From Mactromeris polynyma (Eukaryota; Mollusca; Bivalvia; Venerida; Mactridae): DNA of 64,000 nucleotides. The stretch covers positions 377,001-441,000 of the forward strand of contig JASFXZ010000035.1 in assembly GCA_032209605.1 (NCBI GenBank), written 5' to 3'. Below are positions 36,333 to 47,444 of the stretch, piece by piece. The position numbers and the translations under genes were made by a program. Positions within the stretch are counted from its first letter, which is position 1, and each line of letters starts with the position of its first letter. The notes below the pieces were generated by a model. It was not told the DNA's origin and searched no databases. It saw only the letters and a list, made by a program, of their open reading frames with translations.

Positions 36333-37332
36333 GTTCGTTATTATGATTTTATGTTATAATATTATCATTTTGTCATCATAATAATTATGCCTCTTCGAGT
36401 GAATATTTTTCATTTTTTCGGCGCAGCCGTATTAACATGATTTTGCTATTTGTATATCAGTGTTGTGTAAACCAATCAAAGCTTACGTTAACCACCAAGG
36501 CAATGTATCTTCAACCGAACAACATTTTAACCTTGACACGGATTGGTTAACCTTTCGATAAATGGTACGTTACCTTACCAAAATCAAATGAATTTCGGTC
36601 AATTTACCGAAATCCATTTTGAATCTGGAGTGACCAGCCATCGTAACATCTAGGCATTTTATAATTTTTCACAACAAATCTTAACCTTCAAATTACGTCG
36701 ACCATCTTTTTTAAGATATTTCTTGTTGTTACATTATCTTGTAGGTAAACATGTCCGACTATTCACCAGTTTTTGCGCTAGACATATATCCACCGTCTTA
36801 CCATCCACATTATTTAAGGAAGTTAAGTATAAACCAATCAACAATTATATGCCAGCTATTCGAGGCGCTATGCCAGCTATTCGAGGCGCTATGTAGCTAG
36901 AAACTACAATTCATATTTTAGAACTAAACATTAAAAAAATTCAGATCGAATATTTAAACGCATAGATAGATAAACGATTGAAAATGTAGATTGTAGAGTA
37001 ACAGTTATGTAAAAAAAACCTGACAGATTGATATCAAATGTCTATCGACCACATACATGTCATGTATCATACATAAATATGCAATAACTTGGCTGTATAC
37101 TGTGGTGACATATTTCTGACAGTTAACTACTTAATTAACAAATCACAAAAGAATGAAAATAACAAATCTTTGTTAATATTGCGGTCTTACTAAGCACGTT
37201 TATTTCTAATACATAAAAAAATATCATTTTATGGATGTATTTTTCAATACTCTCATAATAATCTCATAAAACATTTCTCCGAAATCTGTATGAAGGCATT
37301 AAATAAAAACAATCTACCTTTAAAGATATATA
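36333..37332. other. Intron 1 of gene B, first part
   Basis: A 22-bp direct duplication (TATGCCAGCTATTCGAGGCG, about 36848-36892) is present, as is a solo end of the GGCAGAAATATGCC MITE family (37098-37142, ACATATTTCTGACAGTTAAC). Nothing else is seen. Confidence 0.55.
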
Positions 37333-38897
37333 CTACTCAAAATGTGATAAGGGCCACTTTTATAATCTGTACCTAGTATTGTTTGGGTTAACACACTGAA
37401 CATTTTATGATATATTAAGTTTTGTTTGTATTGTTTATTTGATAAAATCGATTAATTAGTCATCTGAGTTGAATTATTGAACTGGAACCAGAGTGTAAAG
37501 TTATCTAAGCTGGAAAACTTGAAAATTCGTAAGTAGGCGGAAATTTGTAAAAGTGGTTATTTTTCCAAATGCTGCATGGAATAAGTTTCAATATCTTGTA
37601 TGGTGTCCACGAGCATTAATTACAGCATGACAGCGCCTGTGAATTAGCCGGTTAATCTTTAATTGTGGAATGTTGTTCCACTCCTCTTGTAAGGCAGCAC
37701 GAAGTTCTGCGAGGGTGACCGTCTGCACATGGCGACAAGATATGGCCCTCTAAAGCGTGTCCCAGACATGTTCAATTGGATTGAGGTCCGAGGATCTGGC
37801 AGGCAAAGGCAAGAGCTCGATTGTTTCACGTGCAAGGTATTGGTTAGTGAGGCGGGCAGTGTGTGGGCGATCATTATCCTGCATTAGAATAATTCCTGGA
37901 CCCACTGCACCTGCATATTGCCGTACATGTACGTCAAGAATCTCGCGACAATACCTTTCTGATGTTATGGTACCGTTATCAACAATATAGAGGCCAGTTT
38001 TGCCATTGACACTTATTCCTCCCCATACCATGACAGACCCTCCACCATATTGGTCGTGTTTAGAGATGCAAGCAAGTGCAAAACGTTCATTTGGTCTTCT
38101 CCACACTCTGGCACGTCTATCTGTGAAGTCTAGACAAAATCTAGACTCATCAGTAAACAAAACTGGAGTCCTATTGCGGGGTCTCCATTGCACATGGTCA
38201 CGGGCCCAACGTAGGCGTTCTCTGACGTGGTTATTAGTCAAAGGAACACGAATGGCAGGACGTCTGGCATTCATACCAGCATCATGCATTCTATTCCTTA
38301 TTGTTTGGGTAGATATCCGTACATTTGTTGCATTCTGCAAGCTGTTTTGTAAGGAAGGAGTGTTCTGAAAACGATTGCGCCGGGCCTGAACAACAATATA
38401 TCGGTCTTGTGCATGTGTTGTTCACCTAGAACGGCCACCACCATGTAAATGTGCTACATTTCCTTCGATTTGGAAACGATTCCACATGCGTTGAACAACG
38501 CTGTGGGACACATTCAATGTGCGGGCAACCTGCCTCTGGGACACGCCCGCCTGCAACATACCGACCTCATATTCATCTCGTCAGGCGTAAGCCGCCTTCT
38601 TAGGTTTTGATTCATTATATTGAATGCTCACACAAACGCTGAATTGCAAAGTTTTAACAAGAACACAGAAATTCAGACATGTACACTCAGTATACATGCC
38701 GTCAAAATCGTGATTTTCAAGGTTTACGAAGTCCCCGTGCTTCATGTGTCGCCATACGTGTAAAAAACAATAATTCCCTTATATGGCAATAACGCCAACA
38801 CTATAAAGTTTATTTTGGCTTAAATTTATGTCCCTGCACATCTTATTGATGACGCTATCATCGGAGAAAACAGTGGCCCTTATCAAATTTTGAGTAG
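37333..38897 (-). mobile_element. Tc1 element with terminal inverted repeats
   Basis: 1565 bp bounded by CTACTCAAAATGTGATAAGG (37333 on) and its complement ending 38897 (CCTTATCAAATTTTGAGTAG). The ends differ by one base over about 25 and are flanked by TA duplications at 37331-37332 and 38898-38899. The transposase lies on the minus strand. It is inserted in intron 1 of gene B, on the antisense strand. Confidence 0.92.
37588..38615 (-). pseudogene. Tc1 transposase, DD34E, inactivated
   Basis: About 342 codons, the usual Tc1 length. It runs from ATG at 38615 through an N-terminal helix-turn-helix region (G-V-S-Q-R-Q-V-A-R-T-L-N-V-S) to a catalytic domain with F-T-D-E-S-R-F, M-Q-D-N-D-R-P-H-T-A and L-N-P-I-E-H-V-W-D. 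Thirty-four residues separate the second D and the E. A one-base frameshift lies near 38575, an in-frame TGA at 38424-38422 and an in-frame TAG at 37752-37750, after which the frame stays open to a stop at 37590-37588. It is therefore not functional. Otherwise little decayed, and the well-matched inverted repeats suggest a fairly recent insertion. Confidence 0.92.
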
Positions 38898-39030
38898 TAT
38901 ATATTCATGTACTTTTATTTTCTATCAGAATGTGTAAATTTATAATTTTGAGAAACCTTCAAACAGACGTTATCTAAAACATTGCGTTGTAACTTTTCTA
39001 AAAATGTTTGCTAGAACTACAAAACACGAG

Positions 39031-41437
39031 TCTGATACAGGTGTATCCTATGTTGGCGCTAACTGGGCGCTGATACATGTGCATCCTATGTTAGCACTAA
39101 CTGGGCGCTGATACAGGTGTATCCTATGTTAGCACTAACTGGGCGCTGATACAGGTGTATCCTATGTTAGCACTAACTGGGCGCTGATACAGGTGTATCC
39201 TATGTTAGCACTAACTGGGCGCTGATACATGTGTATCCTATGTTGGCAATAACTGGGCGCTGATACAGGTGTATCCTATGTTAGCACTAACTGGGCGCTG
39301 ATACAGGTGTATCCTATGTTAGCACTAACTGGGCGCTGATACAGGTGTATCCTATGTTAGCACTAACTGGGCGCTGATACAGGTGTATCTATGTTAGCAC
39401 TAACTGGGCGCTGATACTGGTGTATCCTATGTTAGCACTAACTGGGCGCTGATACTGGTGTATCTATGTTAGCACTAACACGGCGCTGATACAGGTGTAT
39501 CTATGTTAGCACTAACTGGGCGCTGATACTGGTGTATCTATGTTAGCACTAACACGGCGCTGATACTGGTGTATCTATGTTAGCACTAACTGGGCGCTGA
39601 TACAGGTGTATCCTATGTTAGCACTAACTGGGCGCTGATACATGTGTATCTATGTTAGCACTAACACGGCGCTGATACAGGTGTATCCTATGTTAGCACT
39701 AACTGGGCGCTGATACAGGTGTATCTATGTTAGCACTAACACGGCGCTGATACAGGTGTATCTATGTTAGCACTAACTGGGCGCTGATACAGGTGTATCT
39801 ATGTTAGCACTAACACGGCGCTGATACAGGTGTATCTATGTTAGCACTAACTGGGCGCTGATACAGGTGTATCCTATGTTAGCACTAACTGGGCGCTGAT
39901 ACAGGTGTATCCTATGTTAGCACTAACTGGGCGCTGATACAGGTATATCCTATGTTAGCACTAACTGGGCGCTGATACAGGTGTATCCTATGTTAGCACT
40001 AACTGGGCGCTGATACATGTGTATCATATGTTAGCACTAACTGGGCGCTGATACAGGTGTATCCTATGTTAGCGCTAACTGGGCGCAGATAAAGATGTAT
40101 CCTATGTTAGCACTAACTGGGCGCTGATACAGGTGTATCCTATGTTAGCACTAACTGGGCGCTGATACATGTGTATCCTATGTTAGCTCTAACTGGGCGC
40201 TGATACAGGTATATCCTATGTTAGCACTAACTGGGCGCTGATACATGTGTATCCTATGTTAGCACTAACTGGGCGCTGATACAGGTGTATCCTATGTTAG
40301 CGCTAACTGGGCGCAGATACAGATGTATCCTATGTTAGCACTAACTGGGCGCTGATACAGGTGTATCTATGTTAGCACTAACTCGGCGCTGATACAGGTG
40401 TATCCTATGTTAGCACTAACTCGGCGCTGATACAGGTGTATCCTATGTTAGCACTAACTGGGCGCTGATACAGGTGTATCCTATGTTAGCACTAACTGGG
40501 CGCTGATACATGTGTATCCTATGTTGGCGCTAACTGGGCGCTGATACAGGTGTATCCTATGTTAGCACTAACTGGGCGCTGATACAGGTGTATCTATGTA
40601 AGCGCTAACTGGGCGCTGATACAGGTGTATCTATGTTATCACTAACTGGGCGCTGATACAGGTGTATTTATGTTAGCACTAACTGGGCGCTGATACAGGT
40701 GTATCCTATGTTAGCACTAACTGGGCGCTGATACAGGTGTATCCTATGTTAGCACTAACTGGGCGCTGATACAGGTGTATCCTATGTTAGCACTAACTGG
40801 GCGCTGATACAGGTGTATCCTATGTTAGCACTAACTGGGCGCTGATACTGGTGTATCCTATGTTAGCACTAACTGGGCGCTGATACATGTGTATCTATGT
40901 TAGCACTAACTGGGCGCTGATACAGGTGTATCCTATGTTAGCACTAACTGGGCGCTGATACAGGTGTATCCTATGTTAGCACTAACTGGGCGCTGATACA
41001 GGTGTATCCTATGTTAGCACTAACTGGGCGCTGATACAGGTGTATCCTATGTTAGCACTAACTCGGCGCTGATACTGGTGTATCCTATGTTAGCACTAAC
41101 TGGGCGCTGATACAGGTGTATCCTATGTTAGCACTAACTGGGCGCTGATACAGGTGTATCCTATGTTAGCACTAACTGGGCGCTGATACAGGTGTATCTA
41201 TGTAAGCGCTAACTCGGCGCTGATACTGGTGTATCTATGTAAGCGCTAACTCGGCGCTGATACTGGTGTATCCTATGTTAGCACTAACTGGGCGCTGATA
41301 CTGGTGTATCCTATGTTAGCACTAACTGGGCGCTGATACAGGTGTATCTATATAAGCGCTAACTCGGCGCTGATACTGGTGTATCCTATGTTAGCACTAA
41401 CTCGGCGCTGATACTGGTGTATCTATGTAAGCGCTAA
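39031..41437. repeat. Minisatellite, 37/38-bp unit, about 64 copies
   Basis: The unit contains CGCTGATACAGGTGTATCCT and ATGTTAGCACTAACTGGG. A 37-bp form lacks one C (GTATCTATG), and other variants are ACACGG or ACTCGG for ACTGGG. It ends about 110 bases before gene B exon 2 and occupies nearly half of intron 1. Confidence 0.97.
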
Positions 41438-41451
41438 CTCGTGTGCGTGTA

Positions 41452-41546
41452 TTCCTTTGGGGGTGGGGCTTCCCGGGGGTCTGGGTGGGGAGGCATTTTG
41501 TCTTCTGAATGTGGCGTCCCATGTAACAACTTAATCTCTCTTTCAG
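41452..41546 (+). repeat. Family P copy providing the exon 2 splice acceptor
   Basis: The block (GGAGGCATTTTGTCTTCTGA, then ATGTGGCGTCCCATGTAACA, then ACTTAATCTCTCTTTCAG) is shared with 43240-43320, 49560-49643 and the complement of 59449-59545. Here the pyrimidine-rich end and AG serve directly as the 3' splice site of gene B exon 2. The other copies are not followed by a recognisable exon. Confidence 0.65.
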
Positions 41547-41582
41547 GAAAGGACGATAGCGGCTGTTTCTCCGCCATTGTCG
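41547..41582 (+). CDS. Gene B exon 2: 36-nt micro-exon encoding D-S-G-C-F-S
   Basis: Follows TCTCTCTTTCAG and ends at a perfect donor, GTAAGT. It is 36 nt, phase 1 to phase 1. With the last base of exon 1 it encodes G-K-D-D-S-G-C-F-S-A-I-V. Length, phase and sequence match gene A exon 2. It has the best splice signals of the three exon 2 copies. Confidence 0.75.
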
Positions 41583-41805
41583 GTAAGTACAATGATATTG
41601 TTCAAACCTGTAACAACCTTTACTTCTTCGTTTCTAAACAATGTAAGAATAAAACTCGCATTTAAGAAATTAATAAATCTTCCTTTTCAATTCCAGCTTC
41701 ATATTGAATTAATGAAGATGTTGTTCACGCGTTCATCAAAAATAAATAAAATTAAAGATAATCAATAGATGTAGGCCTTAATATGTTGTTTTGGTATATT
41801 TGTAG

Positions 41806-41825
41806 ACTGCAGCCTATTAACTGAA
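41806..41825 (+). CDS. Gene B exon 3: 20-nt micro-exon at the head of a 36-bp array
   Basis: Follows ATATTTGTAG and is followed by GTGAGT. It is 20 nt, phase 1 to phase 0, and encodes D-C-S-L-L-T-E (with the base from exon 2), matching D-M-R-L-F-T-E in gene A. The exon and its donor are then repeated 29 times in the array that follows (41826-42869), keeping the frame, so the exon may be extended by multiples of 36 nt if a later donor is used. Confidence 0.66.
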
Positions 41826-42880
41826 GTGAGTACAACATCAGACTCCAGACTACTAACTGAGGTTAGTACACCATCAGACTCCAGACTACTAACTGAGGTG
41901 GGTACAACATCAGACTCCAGACTACTGACTGAGGTTAGTACACCATCAGACTCCAGACTACTAACTGAGGTGAGTACAACATCAGACTCCAGACTACTGA
42001 CTGAGGTGAGTACAACATCAGACTCCAGACTACTAACTGAGGTGAGTACACCATCAGACTCCAGACTACTGACTGAGGTGAGTACAACATCAGACTCCAG
42101 ACTACTAACTGACGTGAGTACAACATCAGACTCCAGACTACTAACTGAGGTGAGTACACCATCAGACTCCAGACTACTGACTGAGGTGAGTACAACATCA
42201 GACTCCAGACTACTGACTGAGGTGAGTACAACATCAGACTCCAGACTACTGACTGAGGTGAGTACAACATCAGACTCCAGACTACTGACTGACGTGAGTA
42301 CAACATCCGACTCCAGACTACTAACTGACGTGAGTACAACATCAGACTCCAGACTACTGACTGAGGTGAGTACAACATCAGACTCCAGACTACTGAATGA
42401 GGTGAGTACAACATCAGACTCCAGACTACTGAATGAGGTGAGTACAACATCAGACTGCAGACTACTGACTGAGGTGAGTACACCATCAGACTCCAGACTA
42501 CTGACTGAGGTGAGTACAACATCAGACTCCAGACTACTGACTGAGGTGAGTACAACATCAGACTCCAGACTACTGACTGACGTGAGTACAACATCCGACT
42601 CCAGACTACTGACTGAGGTGAGTACAACATCAGACTCCAGACTACTAACTGAGGTGAGTACAACATCAGACTCCAGACTACTGACTGAGGTGAGTACAAC
42701 ATCCGACTCCAGACTACTGACTGACGTGAGTACAACATCCGACTCCAGACAACTGACTGAGGTGAGTACAACATCCGACTCCAGACTACTGACTGAGGTG
42801 AGTACAACATCCGACTCCAGACTACTGACTGAGGTGAGTACAACATCCGACTCCAGACTACTAACTGAAGTGAGTACAAC
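41826..42880 (+). repeat. 36-bp array, 29 units: duplicated micro-exon plus splice donor, in frame
   Basis: The unit runs GTGAGTACAACATCAG then ACTCCAGACTACTGACTGAG. The second half is a 20-nt copy of exon 3, the first half a donor (GTGAGT) and usually an AG. Thirty donors fall at 41826 + 36k, the last at 42870, so there is no indel in 1044 bases. Read on from exon 3 the frame is open throughout and encodes about 29 copies of V-S-T-T-S-D-S-R-L-L-T-E, with T/P, E/D, T/N, S/C and L/Q replacements. The AG is lost in several units where TCAGAC became TCCGAC, while the donor is kept in nearly all. Whether any of it is translated is unknown. Confidence 0.9.
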
Positions 42881-43349
42881 ATCACTTTACGTTGTTCAAT
42901 TATTAAACTATCGTCTTTCTCCCTGTATGGTTATTATTTCTATTAAGGTTTTTAATGTATGGCAAGTTCCTCTTTCCCCATGTGCAATTCTTTCACTTAT
43001 ATAATATTCACAATGAAATATTTCATGTTCTGCCCCCCCCCCCCCCCTTTCAGCGTATTATTGCTGGCTTTCTTGGCTTGTTCCGTGATGTATTTCATCC
43101 ATTAAATTCCCCCTTGTCGTCCTCCTTAATTCTCCATAGTTGTTCTTTATGATCGACCAGACCATTCCTTGAACCCTTGTTCTCATGCATATTTATCCTT
43201 GCACCTCTTCAATGCCTAATATTTTGTAGACTGTTGTTTTCCCGGGGATCCGTGTGGGAGGCATTGCTTTTGTAAGTGGTGTTCCCTGTAACAACTTGAT
43301 ATCTCGTTCATAGTTATATCTTTCTGATAACCTGAAAAGTGCATTCTCA
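42881..43349. other. Intron 3 of gene B: poly-C tract and family P copy
   Basis: A run of about 15 C lies at 43033-43047. Bases 43176-43320 are the longest family P copy, from GACCAGACCATTCCTTGAAC through TTTTGTAGACTGTTG to CCTGTAACAACTTGATATCT. No exon 2-like coding sequence follows its terminal TAG. Confidence 0.6.
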
Positions 43350-44966
43350 TTACATGATAAAAGCCAAGTAATTCCGAGTGACCACTTCCGGTACCGTACT
43401 TTCCCCCTGTAACTGTTTGATTCAGTGTTACATGATACTACCCAAGTAATTCCGTGTGACCACTTCCGGTTCCGTACTTTCCCTCTGTAACTGTTTTAAT
43501 CAGTGTTACATGATACTACCCAAGTAATTCCGTGTGACCACTTCCGGTTCCGTACTTTCCCTCTGTAACTGTTTGAATCAGTGTTACATGATACTACCCA
43601 AGTAATTCCGTGTGACCACTTCCGGTACCGTACTTTCCCCCTGTAACTGTTTTATCAGTGTTACATGATACTACCCAAGTAATTCCGTGTGACCACTTCC
43701 GGTTCCGTACTTTCCCTCTGTAACTGTTTGAATCAGTGTTACATGATACTACCCAAGTAATTCCGTGTGACCACTTCCGGTTCCGTACTTTCCCTCTGTA
43801 ACTATCTGAATAATTGTTACATTATAATAGCCAACTAATTCCGAGTCACCACTTCCGGTTCCGTACTTTCCCTCTGTAACTTTATGAATAATTGTTACAT
43901 TATAATAGCCAACTAATTCCGAGTCACCACTTCCGGTTCCGTACTTTCCCTCTGTAACTTTATGAATATTTGTTACATTATAATAGCCAACTAATTCCGA
44001 GTCACCACTTCCGGTTCCGTACTTTCCTCTGTAACTTTATGAATATTTGTTACATTATAATAGCCAACTAATTCCGAGTGACCACTTCCGGTTCCGTACT
44101 TTCCCTCTGTTACTATTTGAATAATTGTTACATTATAATAGCCAGCTAATTCCGAGTCACCACTTCCGGTTCCGTACTTTCCCTCTGTAACTATATGAAT
44201 TATTGTTACATTAAAATAGCCAGCTAATTCCGAGTCACCACTTCCGGTTCCGTACTTTCCCTCTGTGACTGTTTGAATAATTGTTACATTATAATAGCCA
44301 GCTAATTCCGAGTGACTACTTCCGGTTCCGTACTTTCCCTCTGTAACTGTTTGAATAATTGTTACATTATAATAGCCATCTAATTCCGAGTGACTACTTC
44401 TGGTTCCGTACTTTCCCTCTGTAACTATTTGAATAATTGTTACATTATAATAGCCAACTAATTCCGAGTCACCACTTCCGGTTCCGTACTTTCCCTCTGT
44501 AACTATTTGAATAATTGTTACATTATAATAGCCATCTAATTCCGAGTCACCACTTCCGGTTCCGTACTTTCCCTCTGTAACTATTTGAATAATTGTTACA
44601 TTATTATAGCCATCTAATTCCGAGTCACCACTTCCGGTTCCGTACTTTCCCTCTGTAACTATTTGAATAATTGTTACATTATAATAGCCAACTAATTCCG
44701 AGTCACCACTTCCGGTTCCGTACTTTCCCTCTGTAACTATTTGAATAATTGTTACATTATAATAGCCATCTAATTCCGAGTCACCACTTCCGGTTCCGTA
44801 CTTTCCCTCTGTAACTATTTGAATAATTGTTACATTATAATAGCCAGCTAATTCCGAGTCACCACTTCCGGTTCCGTACTTTCCCTCTGTAACTATTTGA
44901 ATAATTGTTACATTATAATAGCCATCTAATTCCGAGTGACTACTTCTGGTTCCGTACTTTATGGCA
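43350..44966. repeat. Minisatellite, about 77/78-bp unit, 21 copies, two subfamilies
   Basis: The unit contains TAATTCCGAGTCACCACTTC, CGGTTCCGTACTTTCCCTCT and GTAACTATTTGAATAATTGT. Copies to about 43800 have CCAAGTAATTCCGTGTGACC with ACATGATACTA. Later copies have CCAACTAATTCCGAGTCACC with ACATTATAATA. The 340-codon minus open frame (43991-45013) is a translation of the second subfamily and is not called. It lies in intron 3 of gene B. Confidence 0.97.
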
Positions 44967-45394
44967 TGAAAGGTACAGTGAAACCCCGATAATAAGACCA
45001 CCTCATGTATCATACCTATGGTGCAGAGGAGAATCGGTTTAAGCTTGATTGATTGGTCGGAAACTAATTTTTTGAACGGACGGACAATGGCTTTGAATGG
45101 CAGGGGAATAAAATTCTCGTTTCATCATGTTACACATGCACAAAACTAGTAAAATCTGAAACATAAGAAATACATTATAGGTGTTTTCTTCAATAATGCA
45201 TATTATTTATTGAAATTTGAAATATTTTTCATGTTTGTTTTGTAAAATTATAACGAAAAAGAGCATACTATTACTTTAAACAGCTTTGCAAACAAAAATC
45301 AAATTGATGGACACATTTATATTGAGTGAAGATATTGAAGAGTTTAGAGCGAAAATGAGCACAGTAGATAATATTTTTGTCCTGCACGGGTTAA
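44967..45394. repeat. Dispersed repeat family Y copy and solo 72-bp repeat unit
   Basis: Bases 45110-45280 match family Y (see 7920-8270). Bases 45308-45340 (GACACATTTATATTGAGTGA) match the 72-bp array at 47121-47388, on the other side of the LINE. Confidence 0.55.
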
Positions 45395-47120
45395 TCAAGC
45401 ATTTCATTGGGCAAGGGAAGAAACTTTTTAGTTGATTTTACAAAGGCGTTCGATTACATAGTAAGAGATAATTTGTGGTACAAACTAATACAAATGGGGT
45501 CAAGGGGTAATATTTTAAATATTATGAAATCTATGTATAACTCAGTAAAATCAAGAATTAAGTATTTGAACCAATTAAGTGATGAATATTCGTGTATACT
45601 CGGAGTGCGTCAGGGAGAGTGTTGCTCACCATTTTTATTTTCTATGTTTATTAATGACTTGGAAGATGAATATATAAAACATGGCATGAAAGGTATCGAT
45701 GTTAATATGTTCAAGATATATTTGTTGCTCTATGCAGATGACATTGTTTTATTTGCGGATTCTGCCGAAGACTTACAACGAAGTTCGGATATTTTGTATG
45801 AATATTGCAATGTTTGGAAATTGAAAGTTAATATTGATAAAACAAAAGTAATGGTTTTTAGAAAAAGTGGATCCTTACCAAATAACTTGAATTTTTATTA
45901 AGCCGGTCACGAAATTGAAATTGTTAAAACATTCAAATATCTTGGCATTGTATTTACATCAGGTGGATCGCTTAGTAAGGCTCAAAATATGTTATCCACA
46001 CAAGCGAATAAGGCAATTTTTAAACTAAATAAATGTTTAAATAAATTTACAAACATATCCCCTCAACATAAGTTAGAATTGTTTGACAAACTTGTTTCAC
46101 CTATTCTTACTTATGGCAGCGAAGTATTTGGTATATCAACTGATCTATCCATAGAGAGGGTACATTTACAATTCTGCAAATCATTATTGGGAGTTAAAAA
46201 GAACACTCAAAACGATTTTATATATGGAGAGTTAGGGAGAATATCGTATACAACAATTCATTTATATAAGGTCATTAAATATTGGACTAAAATTATACAG
46301 ATGCCAAATAACAAATATGTTTTTATCATTTATAGTTTATTGAAATCTGACATAGAATTAAATCCAAACAACATAAACTGGTGCTATTGGGTAAAGAATT
46401 TATTGGCTGAACTTGGATTTTATTACTCCTGGTTAAATCAAGGGGTTGGAGATTTTAAATTGTTTCTGTCTTTAGTTAAACAAAGACTAAATGACAATTT
46501 TGTTCAAAATTGGCACAACCGATTAGAAGAATCGAGCAGAGCCTCATTCTATAAAAACATCTCAGATTTTAAATTTCAACCATATTTAAAGATAAATTTA
46601 TCAGAAAAAATTCGTCAATCTCTAACAAGACTTAGAACATCTTCTCATAGATTAAGTATTGAATCAGGCAGGTGGGAAAAACCAATAGCCATTCCTATAA
46701 ATGAACGAAAATGTCAAAAATGCAACATTTTGGAAGATGAATATCATTTTGTACTAGAATGTCAGTTATTCAAAGATTTAAGAAAAACATATATACCATC
46801 AGAATATCGGAATCACCCAAATATGTTCAAATTTATACAATTAATGCAAAATGAGAATGAAACTGTTTTGAAAAAATTAAGCCTGTTACCATACCATGCA
46901 TTTAAGCTTAGAAATGAAATGTTGTATTTGAATTGATTGTCTTTTGTGTACGTTTTACTATTGTTCTTCTCCACAAAATAATGAACATGCTTTTTATTAT
47001 GTTATTATATACATGTACTCATGTACTGTACCACTGTTCTGTCAGCATGCTTTGTATTGTCCTCATGGGCTATCAGCCTTTTGGAAATAAAATAAATATC
47101 TATCTAAATATCTATCTATG
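45395..47120 (+). mobile_element. 5'-truncated non-LTR retrotransposon (LINE)
   Basis: The element starts inside the reverse transcriptase and runs to a 3' tail of ATCTATCT-type repeats (47093-47118). It is in the sense orientation in intron 3 of gene B. Sequence on both sides matches the 72-bp repeat, so it probably inserted into that array. Confidence 0.85.
45407..46936 (+). pseudogene. LINE reverse transcriptase fragment
   Basis: The frame shows reverse transcriptase block A (V-D-F-T-K-A-F-D), block B (G-V-R-Q-G-E) and block C (L-Y-A-D-D-I-V-L-F-A-D, at about 45728-45760), then the thumb region (K-T-F-K-Y-L-G-I-V-F). A TAA at 45899-45901 breaks the frame, which continues in register to 46936. 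The C-terminal part has C-Q-K-C-N followed by E-Y-H-F-V-L-E-C, a Cys/His cluster common at the end of such LINE proteins. The endonuclease and first ORF are missing. Inactive. The exact clade is not assigned. Confidence 0.9.
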
Positions 47121-47388
47121 AAATTACTATCATATTTAAGGAAGTGGACACATTTATATTGAGTGAAGATATTGAAGTCTAGAGTTTATATGAAATTACT
47201 ATCATATTTAGGAAGTGAGCACATTTATATTGAGTGAAGATATTGAAGTCTAGAGTTTATATGAAATTACTATCATATTTAAGGAAGTGGACACATTTAT
47301 ATTGAGTGAAGATATTGAAGTCTAGAGTTTATATGAAATTACTATCATATTTAGGAAGTGGACACATTTATATTGAGTGAAGATATAT
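47121..47388. repeat. Minisatellite, 72-bp unit, about 3.7 copies
   Basis: The unit contains GAAATTACTATCATATTTAA, GGAAGTGGACACATTTATAT and TGAGTGAAGATATTGAAGTC. The last copy runs almost into the acceptor of exon 4. Confidence 0.93.
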
Positions 47389-47403
47389 AACTTTTTATTT
47401 CAG

Positions 47404-47444
47404 AATAACTTGTTAGTGGCGATTCCAACTGAAAATGCTCAAAG
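47404..47444 (+). CDS. Gene B exon 4
   Basis: Follows CTTTTTATTTCAG and ends at AAAG/GTAAAT. It is 41 nt, phase 0 to phase 2, encoding N-N-L-L-V-A-I-P-T-E-N-A-Q plus two bases. It aligns with N-E-Q-L-V-T-N-P of gene A and G-H-Q-L-V-T-N-P of gene C, and shares the GTAAAT donor with gene A. An ATG-led open frame at 47435-47623 overlaps it in another frame and is not called. Confidence 0.7.

Noticed and set aside
37659..38368. Plus-strand ORFs of 77 and 122 codons
   Set aside because: They are antisense shadows of the Tc1 transposase.
39031..41437. Regularly spaced repeats resembling a CRISPR array
   Set aside because: The units are contiguous, with no unique spacers, and the window is eukaryotic. 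This applies to all arrays here.
43991..45013. 340-codon minus ORF with Y-N-V-T-I-I-Q repeats
   Set aside because: Produced by the second subfamily of the 78-bp array (78 = 3 x 26). The first subfamily breaks the frame, and there are no exon signals.
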